Shown piece after piece: positions 8,421-17,674 of a stretch of DNA of 64,000 nucleotides (positions within the stretch are counted from its first letter, which is position 1; each line of letters begins with the position of its first letter). The translations under genes were made by a program, and so were the position numbers. Source of the DNA: Cognatiyoonia sediminum (lineage in GTDB: Bacteria; Pseudomonadota; Alphaproteobacteria; Rhodobacterales; Rhodobacteraceae); NCBI RefSeq assembly GCF_900129845.1, contig NZ_FQXB01000001.1, positions 992,001 to 1,056,000 of the forward strand, given 5' to 3'. The notes under the pieces are model-generated. The model was not told the DNA's origin. It searched no databases and worked only from the letters and a program-made list of their open reading frames with translations.

Positions 8421-9202
8421 CGCATGGACGCCCAAGGCGCTTTTTCTTTCGCAAAAAAGGCCTCGATTCCCTTCACCGCTTCGCCCGCTTCCCATTGATC
8501 CACCAAGGTCTGCGCGCTCATCTCAATCACGGCGTCGTCGATCACCGGTCCAAGCCGGCGGGCCAGCGCTTTGGCATTGGCCACCGCGCCGGGCGCGCAT
8601 TCAAGATAAGGGGCGACCTCCGCCTCCACAGCCTCGTTAAGCTGCGCTTCTGACACAACCCGCGCTAGCAGGTTCAATTCCACGGCTTCTTCGGAACTGA
8701 AAATCCGCGATGACATAAACACACGCCGCGCTTTAGCCTCGCCCATCCGAGCAACCACATAGGGCCCAATCGTGGCCGGAACCAAACCAAGCCGCGTTTC
8801 GGTCAGACCCAATTTTTTGCCCCCCACCCCAATGGCGACGTCGCAGACCGACAATAGCCCAACACCGCCGCCGAAGGCATTGCCATGGCAACGCCCGATG
8901 ACAGGCTTTGGCAAGGTGTTGAGGGTGTGGAGCATTTTGGCCAGAAAAATCGCGCCCTCCCGCCGCTTGGCAGGAGCCGCTTTCACCATGACCTCCATCC
9001 AGCGCAGATCGCCCCCCGCGCAGAACGTGGGCCCGTCACCAGCCAAAACGACAACACGCACATCGAGATCAGCGGCAAGAGACTCGGCAGCCCTTTGCAA
9101 ATCTTCGATCATCTCCGCCGACATGGCGTTGTGCTTTTCTGACCGCGAGAGCGACAGCGTCGCGACACCTCGGCCATCCGTTTCAAGTCTGAGCGTTTTC
9201 AC
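8417..9202 (-). CDS. liuC: Enoyl-CoA hydratase family, probable 3-methylglutaconyl-CoA hydratase
   Basis: This is a crotonase-fold protein of 261 residues. The oxyanion-hole segments are SEKHNAMSAEM (about 21-31) and TFCAGGDLRW (about 59-68), and FGGGVGLLSVCDVAIG is near 110-125. In the leucine pathway it would hydrate 3-methylglutaconyl-CoA to HMG-CoA. That role is inferred from its place behind liuE in the operon, since crotonases are hard to distinguish by sequence. It overlaps liuE by 20 bases and is the last gene of the operon. Confidence 0.85.
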   Translation of the reverse strand: MKTLRLETDGRGVATLSLSRSEKHNAMSAEMIEDLQRAAESLAADLDVRVVVLAGDGPTFCAGGDLRWMEVMVKAAPAKRREGAIFLAKMLHTLNTLPKPVIGRCHGNAFGGGVGLLSVCDVAIGVGGKKLGLTETRLGLVPATIGPYVVARMGEAKARRVFMSSRIFSSEEAVELNLLARVVSEAQLNEAVEAEVAPYLECAPGAVANAKALARRLGPVIDDAVIEMSAQTLVDQWEAGEAVKGIEAFFAKEKAPWASMR

Positions 9203-10070
9203 GGGCGTTCCTTTTTATGGTTTGAGCCAAGAGAGCAGCGTGGCGAAGCCGTTCAGGATCAACGCCAGTTTGATAGCCTTTGGCATGAAGATGCGCGACA
9301 ACAGCCTCGGTGGCGACATTTCCGGGTGCGCCCGGTGCGTATGGGCAGCCCCCTAGCCCGCCGACCGCGCTGTCGAAATGCCTGAGGCCCAGCGCGAGTG
9401 AGACATCGATGTTTGCCAGTGCTTTGCCGCTGGTGTCATGGTAATGCCCAGCCAGATTGGTCGCAGGCACCGCTTGCAGCACTGCTTCCAGCATTGCGCC
9501 TATGCGGTCCGGTGTGCCTTTGCCAATCGTATCTCCAAGCGAGATTGGCATGTCATGCGAATCTCTCAGAACTCCCGCTGCGTCTGCCACGGCCTCCGGC
9601 GCGACCGGTCCGTCGAACGGACAATCCGTGACGCAGGAAACGTAACCTCTGACAGGTACGCCCGCACCCACAGCCACATCGACGACCGGGCGCAGCCGTT
9701 CGACACTTTCCGCGATGGAACAATTCAAATTGGCCTGCGAGAACCCTTCGGAAGCCGAAATGAAGACCGCGATGCCGTAGGTTCCCTGCCGTGAAGAACG
9801 GGAAAACCCTTCCCAACCTTTCATATTGGGGACTAGAACGTCGTATTGGCCGCCATCCAAAGCGGGCAAAGTCGCGGTCACTTTGTCTGTGTCGGCCATT
9901 TGCGGCACCCATTTCGGGCTTACGAAAGACCCGACTTCGATCTGCCGAAGCCCCGCGTCCGCTAGAGCGTTCACCAAGCCGACTTTGTCGTCGACCGAGA
10001 TCGCGCCGGGTTCATTTTGCAACCCATCCCGCGGACCCATTTCGTGTATCGTCACAAACTCTGACATCAT
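9183..10070 (-). CDS. liuE: Hydroxymethylglutaryl-CoA lyase
   Basis: This TIM-barrel lyase splits HMG-CoA into acetoacetate and acetyl-CoA, the final leucine-degradation step. Signatures are the N-terminal MGPRDGLQNEPG (catalytic Arg and metal-binding Asp) and the loop SAVGGLGGCPYAPGAPGN with the active-site Cys. HYHDTSGKALAN supplies the metal-ligand histidines. The start at 10070 (ATGATG) overlaps the GST stop by 4 bases, giving 295 residues. An ATG 3 bases later is equally possible. Confidence 0.94.
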   Translation of the reverse strand: MMSEFVTIHEMGPRDGLQNEPGAISVDDKVGLVNALADAGLRQIEVGSFVSPKWVPQMADTDKVTATLPALDGGQYDVLVPNMKGWEGFSRSSRQGTYGIAVFISASEGFSQANLNCSIAESVERLRPVVDVAVGAGVPVRGYVSCVTDCPFDGPVAPEAVADAAGVLRDSHDMPISLGDTIGKGTPDRIGAMLEAVLQAVPATNLAGHYHDTSGKALANIDVSLALGLRHFDSAVGGLGGCPYAPGAPGNVATEAVVAHLHAKGYQTGVDPERLRHAALLAQTIKRNARENAQT

Positions 10071-10720
10071 GCAGCCGTCCATGGCGGGTAGAAATCTTTG
10101 GCATAAAGCGGCGCGCCGTCCGTTAGGCTGCGCTGGAACGCAGGACGCGCGGTGACCCGATCAAACCAAACGGACAAGTTCGGAAAGTCAGCCAAAGCGA
10201 CAAAATGCTGCCCCATATAAACCGCCTGCCCCACACCGATATCTGCAGCAGAAAACCCGTCTTTGAGAAGGTAATCCTGACCCTTAAGGGTTGCATCAAC
10301 AGCGGCAAAGGTTTTGGCCAAACGCTTGGCTTCGATCTTCATAATCACGGGGCTGCGCATATGATCCTCAAACAGCATGATGTGCTGTTGCGTCAATGCG
10401 GCGGTGTGCTGGCTGATAGTTTCGGCGTAGTGCAGCCAATTAAGCCACTGCGCCCGTTCGGGGTTGCCCACAGACCTCCCCAATCCATCAGGTGAAAAGC
10501 GATCGCACAGTACTTCTGCAATGGCTCCGCTTTCGAACAGAACGTCACCGTCGATCTCTAGTGTGGGCACCCGCCCCGCTGGATTAAGCGTTAGATACTC
10601 AGGCGTCTTGATCGCGCCGTCGAAGCCATAGCAAATCAGGTCAAAACCGATGCCCAGTTCTTCGAGTAGCCAAAGCGACCGCATGGAGCGTGTTTGATGA
10701 CAATGGTGCAGCCGGATCAT
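10067..10720 (-). CDS. Glutathione S-transferase family protein in leucine operon
   Basis: The 217 residues comprise an N-terminal thioredoxin-like domain (RLHHCHQTRSMRSLWLLEELG, NPAGRVPTLEIDGDVLFESGAI) and a C-terminal helical domain typical of cytosolic GSTs. VPTLE followed by ESGAI is the glutathione gamma-glutamyl binding region. Coupling on both sides (ATGA with liuD and with liuE) ties its expression to leucine catabolism. The substrate is unknown, and detoxification of reactive acyl intermediates is speculation. Confidence 0.88.
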   Translation of the reverse strand: MIRLHHCHQTRSMRSLWLLEELGIGFDLICYGFDGAIKTPEYLTLNPAGRVPTLEIDGDVLFESGAIAEVLCDRFSPDGLGRSVGNPERAQWLNWLHYAETISQHTAALTQQHIMLFEDHMRSPVIMKIEAKRLAKTFAAVDATLKGQDYLLKDGFSAADIGVGQAVYMGQHFVALADFPNLSVWFDRVTARPAFQRSLTDGAPLYAKDFYPPWTAA

Positions 10721-12648
10721 TCCTGCGGCTCCAACGTGACCATCAAGAACCCAGCAACGACTTGATCACCTTCGCTAACGTTAACCGACTGTACGATCCC
10801 ATCGCGAGGGGCTTTTAAAACATGCTCCATTTTCATCGCTTCGAGAACCAGAAGGCGGTCGCCTTCGGCTACCGTTTGACCCGCTTGAACCGCCACGGCC
10901 TGAATCAAACCGGGCATCGGGGCTTTGACGTCGTTTTCAGCAGCGCTTGTCGCGGTGCGTGCGAGCGGGTCTGGGATTTCGAAGGTGATCGGCTCTGCGC
11001 CGAATACAGTTACCATGGAGCTGTGCCGTAGCGCGCGTGGAAGCTTGTTCCCCGTGCACCAGAGAGAACCAGAAACGTCTGTAAGCTCTGCGTCGCCCAA
11101 TGGCGTTTGAGCAAAGAACACGCCTGAGGAGCAGCGATATCGAACAGTGTAGCTATCTTCGCAATGCAAAAGGACCACTTCCTGTTCATAATCACCCCAT
11201 AGCGAAAAACCGATCATAGAGGCCTCAAGATCAATTCCCGAAGCGGTGAGTGCCGCCAATGCCAAGGCTTCAGCGGTCGGAGTGACGCCAGCAACAAGTG
11301 CCTCACCCTTCCGCGCAATCAAGTCCGTATCGATCCGAGCGGCGGCAAAATCCGCATCTTTGGCGAGCCGTTGTAGGAACGCTACGTTCGTGACGGTCCC
11401 TGCGATCTCGATGCCTTCCAAGGCGCTGGACAGCCTTGCCAAAGCACTAGATCGGTCCGAGTCGTGAACCGTGATCTTAGCGATCATAGGGTCGTACCAA
11501 GGGGAAACCTCGCTGCCTGTTTCAACGCCGCTGTCAATCCGCGCGTCTGTTGGGAAGGCCAGATGATCAAGGTGACCGATTGCAGGAAGGAAACCCGCAG
11601 GAACGTCTTCTGCATAGAGCCGTGCTTCGAACGAATGACCATTCAGAGGAATATCCGCCTGTTCCATTGGCAAAGCCTCGCCCGAACAAACGCGCAATTG
11701 CCATTCGACCAGATCAACGCCTGTAATCGCCTCGGTCACAGGGTGTTCGACTTGCAGGCGGGTGTTCATCTCCATGAACCAGAACCCGTCTGGTTTCAGC
11801 CCGTCTGATCCATCAACGATGAATTCAACAGTGCCCGCACCTTTATATCCAATCGCCGTGGCCGCGCGCACCGCCGCATTGCCCATGGCGGCGCGAACCT
11901 CTTCGGTCATACCCGGAGCCGGAGCCTCTTCAATGACCTTTTGGTGCCGCCGTTGCAGCGAACAATCCCGTTCATAAAGATGCACGGCATCCGTGCCGTC
12001 GCCAAAGACCTGCACTTCGATATGACGCGGGGCGGTGATGTATTTCTCGATCAGAACATCGGCATTGCCAAAGGCCGTCTGCGCCTCTGACTGCGCACTT
12101 TGCAAGCTTTCTGCAAAATCGCCAGCCGCTTCGACCAACCGCATCCCCTTGCCGCCACCGCCAGCAACGGCTTTGATCAAGACCGGATAACCGATCAACT
12201 CCGCCTGCCGGGCCAAATGATCAGCGCCCTGCTCCGCCCCGTGATAACCCGGCACCACCGGAACGCCAGCTTTTTCCATCAAAGTCTTAGCCGCATCCTT
12301 CAATCCCATTGCGCGGATCGCCTCTGCCGAAGGCCCGATGAACGTCAGCCCAGCCGCTTCGACCATCTCCACGAAATCCGGGTTTTCTGACAGAAAGCCA
12401 TAACCGGGGTGAATGGCCTCCGCCCCACGATCAAGTGCGGCCTGAACGATCAGATCACAGCGCAAGTAGCTTTCCGCCACAGGCGCAGGGCCGAGCCGCA
12501 CCGCTTCATCCGCTTGGCGGACGTGCAAGGCATCCGCATCCACATCGGAATAGACCGCAACGGTCTTTACACCCATCTTCTTTGCGGTCTGGATGACACG
12601 ACAGGCGATTTCACCCCTGTTGGCGATCAGGATTTTATTAAACATCAT
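10717..12648 (-). CDS. liuD: Methylcrotonyl-CoA carboxylase, biotin-containing alpha subunit
   Basis: The 643-residue alpha subunit carboxylates biotin for transfer to 3-methylcrotonyl-CoA. Domain order is biotin carboxylase N-domain (FNKILIANRGEIACRVI), ATP-grasp (GGGGKGMRLV), biotin carboxylase C-domain, a linker domain, and a C-terminal biotinyl domain with EAMKMEH (biotinylated Lys606). The start is ATG at 12648, after GGAGG, with 26 bases to the upstream membrane gene. A longer frame to 12732 overlaps that gene and is not supported. Confidence 0.94.
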   Translation of the reverse strand: MMFNKILIANRGEIACRVIQTAKKMGVKTVAVYSDVDADALHVRQADEAVRLGPAPVAESYLRCDLIVQAALDRGAEAIHPGYGFLSENPDFVEMVEAAGLTFIGPSAEAIRAMGLKDAAKTLMEKAGVPVVPGYHGAEQGADHLARQAELIGYPVLIKAVAGGGGKGMRLVEAAGDFAESLQSAQSEAQTAFGNADVLIEKYITAPRHIEVQVFGDGTDAVHLYERDCSLQRRHQKVIEEAPAPGMTEEVRAAMGNAAVRAATAIGYKGAGTVEFIVDGSDGLKPDGFWFMEMNTRLQVEHPVTEAITGVDLVEWQLRVCSGEALPMEQADIPLNGHSFEARLYAEDVPAGFLPAIGHLDHLAFPTDARIDSGVETGSEVSPWYDPMIAKITVHDSDRSSALARLSSALEGIEIAGTVTNVAFLQRLAKDADFAAARIDTDLIARKGEALVAGVTPTAEALALAALTASGIDLEASMIGFSLWGDYEQEVVLLHCEDSYTVRYRCSSGVFFAQTPLGDAELTDVSGSLWCTGNKLPRALRHSSMVTVFGAEPITFEIPDPLARTATSAAENDVKAPMPGLIQAVAVQAGQTVAEGDRLLVLEAMKMEHVLKAPRDGIVQSVNVSEGDQVVAGFLMVTLEPQE

Positions 12649-12674
12649 CACACACCGAGTCCTCCAATCCCATT

Positions 12675-13442
12675 TCATTCGCCCTTCGTATTTCTGCGAA
12701 GGCTTTTCCGAAACGATTGTTCGCTGATCCAAAGAGGTCGCCTCTTACTGATATGCTTGTTGTCCAGTTTTGCTTTGTGAATGAGCCAGCTAGCGCGGCC
12801 AGAGTACTCCAACTTTTTGATCGCCATCGTCGCTTCGACAATTGGCGCTACGATTGCCGCAATCATCGCTACAATTGAAACCCCGAGAAACATGGTCAAC
12901 CAAAGCGGGGTCTCGTCAAAAGAGCCAACCAAGATCATGTAGATTAAGATGCAGTCAATCTGAAAAGTAATCGCCCAAAGAACAGCAATACCAAAAGGTG
13001 TGAAGGCAGAAGAGTAGAAACCTGGGAGGTGGGTCAACCTGTCACCAATCAGCTGCCAAACCTGCAATCTTTGTTCCAGAATTTGAGTCCGGTTCATCAT
13101 AATGAAATTGTTATATTTTCGAGTGACCGCGCGAATTGCGTGGTGCGCAGCTTGGATACTGATTGCCCCAATCCTTGCTGACGCATAACCAAAAATAGCT
13201 AACGTCATGCGAACAATACACAGAGAAAGGGCAATGTATTCCGCGCCTTGAAGCGGCCCGTTTAACTTAACTTCGTCAGGCCAAGCGATCCAAGTCGCAC
13301 CATATGCCGCAAACAGAAATCCTGTGATTGTGATCACCCACTTTAGTCGACGGTCGACCAAATCATCTTCATGGATGACGTAATCTCGCGCCTGTTGAAA
13401 AAGCGTATTCAAACGCTCCTCCAACTGATTTTCTTCACTCAT
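12675..13442 (-). CDS. Four-helix membrane protein of unknown function inserted in the liu operon
   Basis: The 255-residue protein has a charged N-terminal cytosolic segment (1-32) and four predicted membrane helices (about 33-52, 68-88, 153-175 and 184-206). A charged helical segment (about 95-140, with NRTQILEQRLQVWQ) lies between the second and third, and the tail is basic. I recognise no family. It has a strong GGAGGT site 6 bases upstream, 13 bases after the liuB stop, so it is truly expressed in the operon. Base composition is visibly richer in A+T than liuB and liuD, which hints at later acquisition. Confidence 0.78.
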   Translation of the reverse strand: MSEENQLEERLNTLFQQARDYVIHEDDLVDRRLKWVITITGFLFAAYGATWIAWPDEVKLNGPLQGAEYIALSLCIVRMTLAIFGYASARIGAISIQAAHHAIRAVTRKYNNFIMMNRTQILEQRLQVWQLIGDRLTHLPGFYSSAFTPFGIAVLWAITFQIDCILIYMILVGSFDETPLWLTMFLGVSIVAMIAAIVAPIVEATMAIKKLEYSGRASWLIHKAKLDNKHISKRRPLWISEQSFRKSLRRNTKGE

Positions 13443-13455
13443 AAAGTTACCTCCG

Positions 13456-15015
13456 TCACATCCGGAACACGCCGAACTGCGTGTCCTCTATTGGAGCGTT
13501 CAATGACGCGGATAATGACAAAGCCAACACCTCGCGGCTTTTACGTGGGTCGATGATGCCGTCGTCCCAAAGACGGGCAGAGGCATAGAGCGGATGCGAC
13601 TGTTCCTCAAACATGTCGATAGTGGGTTGTTTGAAGGCTACTTCGTCCTCAGCACTCCAATCCCCGCCTTTACGCTCGATGGCGTCTCGGCGCACCGTCG
13701 CAAGCACGCCAGCCGCCTGTTCCCCGCCCATCACAGCCGTGCGCGATGTGGGCCATGACCACATGAAATTCGGAGAATAGGCGCGCCCGGCCATGCCGTA
13801 GTTGCCCGCCCCATAAGAACCTCCAACCACCATAGTGATCTTGGGCACTTTTGTCGTGGCGACAGCCGTAACCATCTTGGCTCCGTGCCGCGCGATACCT
13901 TCGTTTTCGTACTTCTGACCGACCATAAAGCCAGTGATATTCTGCAAGAAAATCAGAGGGATCTTGCGCTGACTGCACAGTTCCATAAAATGTGCGCCCT
14001 TTTGCGCGGCTTCTGAGAACAGCACGCCGTTGTTTGCAATTATCCCGCAAGGCCACCCTTCGATATGGGCGAACCCTGTCACAAGGGTTTCCCCAAAACG
14101 CGCCTTGAATTCATCAAACCGAGACCCATCGACGATCCGCTTGATGACTTCGCGAATGTCATAGGGCGTGCGGAGATCCGCTGGAACGACATCAATGAGT
14201 CCGTCAGGATCGAGTGCGGGCAGTTCCGGCGTTTCACGCTTTAGTGAGACCGCCTTATCCAACGCACAAGAGGCCACCGCCTGTCGCGCCAAGGCGAGCG
14301 CATGGGCGTCATCCTCTGCCAGATAATCCGCGACACCGGAAAGGCGCGTGTGCACGTCGCCGCCGCCAAGATCTTCGGCACTGACAACTTCACCCGTGGC
14401 GGCCTTGACCAACGGCGGACCGGCCAGGAAGATCGTCCCCTGCTCTTTCACGATGATGGAGACATCCGCCATTGCGGGCACATAGGCCCCGCCCGCCGTG
14501 CAAGAGCCCATTACGGTGGCAATCTGCGGGATGCCTTTGGCAGACATTTGCGCCTGATTGTAGAAGATGCGGCCGAAATGTTCGCGGTCCGGGAACACCT
14601 CATCCTGATTGGGCAGATTGGCGCCTCCGCTGTCGACCAAATAGACGCAAGGCAACCGGCACTGCTCTGCAATCTCTTGTGCGCGCAGGTGCTTTTTGAC
14701 GGTCATCGGATAGTAGGTGCCGCCCTTCACTGTTGCATCGTTACAAACAACCATGACCTCTTGACCATGGACGCGCCCGACGCCCGCGACCACGCCAGCA
14801 CAAGGAGCCGCGCCATCGTACATGCCATGTGCCGCCGTCGCACCAACTTCGAGGAACGGCGATCCCGCATCCAACAGGTTCGCCACACGATCACGGGGTA
14901 GCATCTTGCCACGGCTGAGATGGCGTTCCCGAGATTTCTCACCGCCACCGGCAGCAGCTGCATTGGCAGCGGATTGTACGAGCGATAAGGCTTCTAAATG
15001 CTGTTCGCGTGACAT
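13456..15015 (-). CDS. liuB: Methylcrotonyl-CoA carboxylase beta (carboxyltransferase) subunit
   Basis: This subunit transfers the carboxyl group from biotin to 3-methylcrotonyl-CoA. The 519 residues form the two crotonase-like lobes of acyl-CoA carboxyltransferases. Visible segments are [25 protein letters not shown] and [13 protein letters not shown] in the N-lobe. In the C-lobe they are [11 protein letters not shown] and [17 protein letters not shown]. The start ATG at 15015 overlaps the upstream stop (TAATG); the frame open to 15159 lies within the upstream gene and is rejected. Confidence 0.95.
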   Translation of the reverse strand: MSREQHLEALSLVQSAANAAAAGGGEKSRERHLSRGKMLPRDRVANLLDAGSPFLEVGATAAHGMYDGAAPCAGVVAGVGRVHGQEVMVVCNDATVKGGTYYPMTVKKHLRAQEIAEQCRLPCVYLVDSGGANLPNQDEVFPDREHFGRIFYNQAQMSAKGIPQIATVMGSCTAGGAYVPAMADVSIIVKEQGTIFLAGPPLVKAATGEVVSAEDLGGGDVHTRLSGVADYLAEDDAHALALARQAVASCALDKAVSLKRETPELPALDPDGLIDVVPADLRTPYDIREVIKRIVDGSRFDEFKARFGETLVTGFAHIEGWPCGIIANNGVLFSEAAQKGAHFMELCSQRKIPLIFLQNITGFMVGQKYENEGIARHGAKMVTAVATTKVPKITMVVGGSYGAGNYGMAGRAYSPNFMWSWPTSRTAVMGGEQAAGVLATVRRDAIERKGGDWSAEDEVAFKQPTIDMFEEQSHPLYASARLWDDGIIDPRKSREVLALSLSASLNAPIEDTQFGVFRM

Positions 15016-15323
15016 TAAGCCTCCGGTCCTGATTGCCCTGCGCCCGGCTGAACCAATTGGCCAGCGCGGTTGACTTGGTAACTTATCGATTGCTGTGGCG
15101 CGTCGGGGACGCAGGTTATGATCATCCAAACCTCGCCCCGACCAGGGGTCGCAGAACAATCGGTGGCTTTCGCATCACCGCCCGCCCAAGCGACATATTT
15201 CTCCGCCCAGCGCGCGATGACGTCGCCTTCGGAGGGAGGTGCAACCTTGCCCATCTGATAGCCGAGATAGCCCGACAGGACGACCAACGCGGCGAATGGG
15301 ATGAACAGAACCCAGCTTCTCAT
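15015..15323 (-). CDS. Small single-pass membrane/secreted protein in liu operon
   Basis: This 102-residue protein has one N-terminal hydrophobic helix (about 4-24: [22 protein letters not shown]). A periplasmic-looking domain with two Cys ([14 protein letters not shown]) follows, possibly a disulfide. It is coupled at both ends, by ATGA with the LprI-like gene and TAATG with liuB. No family is recognised. The ATG at 15323 is chosen because of the coupling. Confidence 0.7.
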   Translation of the reverse strand: MRSWVLFIPFAALVVLSGYLGYQMGKVAPPSEGDVIARWAEKYVAWAGGDAKATDCSATPGRGEVWMIITCVPDAPQQSISYQVNRAGQLVQPGAGQSGPEA

Positions 15324-15799
15324 TTCAAACCATCCGCATAGATGCGCAATTCGAATGTGCGTTCGGCGGTCATTCGTAGCAAACACTCGGCGCCCCAAAT
15401 CACACGCATGGAACCGGAGCCCCAAAGGCCATAGTCCATTGCGCAATTTGCATCGCGGTACGTGATCCAAGCGCGCTGCGCATCGCGGACTTGCGTTTCG
15501 CGCACGGCATATTCAGGGAAGGTTTCCAAATCAGCAGCATCCAACGATTTTGCCGTCGCTCGCGCGTCTCCATAGGCCTCGTTCAACAATTCGTCCCAGA
15601 TCTGCATTTCTTGGATCAGGCAATTTTGCATCCCGAATGTCGATTGGCCACCTTCGGTATTGTCCATGCAAAAACTCGCCGCCTCCCCAACGCAGTCTCG
15701 GCTTTCGCAAGACAAGATGCTTTGACGTAACTCGGCCAAATGTTGTTCTGCAACAACCGGTGACGCAAGCATCACGAGCGCGAGGGCAGACCACTTCAT
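15320..15799 (-). CDS. Secreted LprI-like (DUF1311) protein in liu operon
   Basis: The 159-residue protein has a signal peptide ([17 protein letters not shown]) and a Cys-rich domain. The motifs [29 protein letters not shown] and [14 protein letters not shown] are typical of the LprI N-terminal family. Some members inhibit lysozyme in the periplasm. At least six Cys suggest disulfides. Its start overlaps the liuA stop by 4 bases. Why it is coupled to leucine degradation is unclear. Confidence 0.82.
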   Translation of the reverse strand: MKWSALALVMLASPVVAEQHLAELRQSILSCESRDCVGEAASFCMDNTEGGQSTFGMQNCLIQEMQIWDELLNEAYGDARATAKSLDAADLETFPEYAVRETQVRDAQRAWITYRDANCAMDYGLWGSGSMRVIWGAECLLRMTAERTFELRIYADGLK

Positions 15800-16959
15800 C
15801 TCATTGTCCCCATGAGTTCGCGCCCGACCAGCATACGGCGAATTTCGGAGGTGCCAGCCCCAATCTCCATCAGCTTGGCGTCGCGGAAAATTCTTGCAAC
15901 CGGCGCGTCATTCAGGAACCCCGCACCGCCCATCGCTTGCACCGCTTGATGCGCCTGCTTCATCGCCTCTTCGGACGCATAAAGACAACACGCCGCCGCG
16001 TCTTGTCGCGTCACGGTCCCAGCATCACACGCACGCGCGACCTCATAAACATAAGCCCGCGCAGAATTCATCGCCGTGTACATATCCGCGATTTTACCCT
16101 GCATCAGTTGGAAATTCCCGATCGGCTCTCCAAACTGTTTTCGGGTGGAAATATAGGGCATGACCTCATCCAGACAGGCCGCCATTATGCCAAGGCCAAT
16201 GCCAGCCAGAACAACACGTTCATAATCCAAGCCGGACATCAGTACTCGAACGCCTTTGCCTTCTTCGCCCAAGACGTTCTCAAACGGCACCTCGACATCT
16301 TCGAAAATCAACTCCGCTGTGTTCGATCCGCGCATCCCCAGCTTGTCAAAATGCACAGATGTCGAGAAACCCGTCATCTCTTTCTCGATCAAAAACGCCG
16401 TGATCCCTTTGGAGCCCGCATCGGGATCGGATTTCGCGTAAACGACCAATGTATCCGCGTCGGGCCCGTTGGTGATCCAGTACTTATTGCCGTTCAACCG
16501 GTAATGATCATTCCGCTTTTCCGCTCTGAGCGACATCGAAACCACGTCCGACCCTGCCCCGGCTTCTGACATAGCCAAAGCCCCGACATGCTCACCCGAA
16601 ATCAGGCGCGGCAGATAATTCTGCTTTTGCTCTTCTGAGCCGTTCAGTTTGATCTGATTGACACAAAGGTTCGAATGCGCACCGTAGCTGAGGCTGACCG
16701 ATGCACTGGCCCGTGCAATTTCCTCGATGGCGACGGTGTGAGCAAGATAGGACATTCCCGCCCCGCCGTAGTCTTCGCCAACAGTCACGCCAAGAAGACC
16801 AAGCTCCCCCATCTCTTTCCAAAGCTCAGAGGGAAATTCGTTGTCCTTATCGATCTGAGCAGCCAGTGGTTTCACCCGATCTTGCGCCCAAGCGTGGACC
16901 ATATCCCGCAACGCATTGGTTTCTTCGCCAAGATCGAACGTCATGGAAGACAGGAACAT
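15796..16959 (-). CDS. liuA: Isovaleryl-CoA dehydrogenase
   Basis: This FAD-dependent acyl-CoA dehydrogenase oxidises isovaleryl-CoA to 3-methylcrotonyl-CoA, the committed step of leucine breakdown. The 387-residue protein shows the FAD-site segment [13 protein letters not shown] and [12 protein letters not shown]. Its catalytic base is Glu in [12 protein letters not shown] near residue 250, the position used by isovaleryl-CoA dehydrogenases rather than the C-terminal Glu of short- and medium-chain enzymes. It is the first gene of the operon, with a palindromic operator candidate 22-35 bases upstream. Confidence 0.94.
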   Translation of the reverse strand: MFLSSMTFDLGEETNALRDMVHAWAQDRVKPLAAQIDKDNEFPSELWKEMGELGLLGVTVGEDYGGAGMSYLAHTVAIEEIARASASVSLSYGAHSNLCVNQIKLNGSEEQKQNYLPRLISGEHVGALAMSEAGAGSDVVSMSLRAEKRNDHYRLNGNKYWITNGPDADTLVVYAKSDPDAGSKGITAFLIEKEMTGFSTSVHFDKLGMRGSNTAELIFEDVEVPFENVLGEEGKGVRVLMSGLDYERVVLAGIGLGIMAACLDEVMPYISTRKQFGEPIGNFQLMQGKIADMYTAMNSARAYVYEVARACDAGTVTRQDAAACCLYASEEAMKQAHQAVQAMGGAGFLNDAPVARIFRDAKLMEIGAGTSEIRRMLVGRELMGTMR

Positions 16960-16980
16960 TGGGTGAGTCTCTCAATTAAT

Positions 16981-16994
16981 TGAACACTTGTTCA
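16981..16994. promoter_or_regulatory. Palindromic operator candidate upstream of liuA
   Basis: TGAACA-CT-TGTTCA is a perfect inverted repeat with 6-bp arms and 2-base spacer, centred about 28 bases before the liuA start. Its size and position fit a TetR-type repressor site. No regulator gene is adjacent. Confidence 0.45.
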
Positions 16995-17037
16995 TTTTAA
17001 TCGGAAGGCGTCTAAGCTGTCCAGCATTTTGTCGTGA

Positions 17038-17634
17038 TCATTCCTGCGCTCGAACAAGATCAAGGTCTTTCAAGTCAAATACATATGGCCCCGGCCGCTT
17101 CCGCCGCTCCGCCCAAAGCGCCCGCACCACTTCCTGCGTTCCATCCGCGACGGCCGCAAAATAGGCACGGGTGTAGGCGTTGTATTGATTGTGAGGTTGG
17201 TCCGGCTGCTTTACACCTTTCCGTTTGGCGTCTTTGATCCGCTTTGCCTCGACGACAGCGTCGGCAAGAGTCTTCCCCGCGTTTGCTTTCATCCAGTCCA
17301 TCAAGGGTATCGAAAAAGCGAAACCATCGATGTGGCGTTTGAAATACCGCCGCACGTTCTGGGTGTTTTTGTAGCTGTCCGTAATGACAGTTGCGTCGCT
17401 CAAATCCCCAGAATGCCAGTCAAAAGTAGAAGTCGCTTTGCGCGCTTTTGGTGCTGGTGGCGGTGCTTCGCCATGATCTAAGTAGTACGCGATCCGGTCA
17501 GCAATCTCGAATTTGCCACCCGTGCTTTGAAACCCATGATCACGGGCGAAGGCGACAAGCTCTTCTTTCAGGTAATACCACTGGCGAAAGGTTGCTGCGT
17601 CAGCGCAGTCGGAGATATCTGGTCGATCTGTCAT
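17038..17634 (-). CDS. SAP-domain DNA/RNA-binding-like protein
   Basis: The 198-residue protein contains an N-terminal SAP-like helix-extended-loop-helix (about 15-50: WYYLKEELVAFARDHGFQSTGGKFEIADRIAYYLD). SAP domains usually bind DNA or RNA. The C-terminal part (about 75-198) has YFKRHIDGFAFSIPLMDWMKANAGKTLADAV and AYTRAYFAA, which I recall from SAP-containing hypothetical proteins of many bacteria. No enzymatic motif is visible. The ATG at 17634 lies 41 bases after the aminotransferase gene; a longer frame overlaps that gene. Confidence 0.78.
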   Translation of the reverse strand: MTDRPDISDCADAATFRQWYYLKEELVAFARDHGFQSTGGKFEIADRIAYYLDHGEAPPPAPKARKATSTFDWHSGDLSDATVITDSYKNTQNVRRYFKRHIDGFAFSIPLMDWMKANAGKTLADAVVEAKRIKDAKRKGVKQPDQPHNQYNAYTRAYFAAVADGTQEVVRALWAERRKRPGPYVFDLKDLDLVRAQE

Positions 17635-17674
17635 ACCAAACAGATAGTGCGCGGAATTGCCTCGCCAACGCAGG

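Noticed and set aside
15550-16569. 339-codon open frame antisense to liuA and the LprI-like gene
   Set aside because: Shadow of coding bias; basic low-complexity translation.
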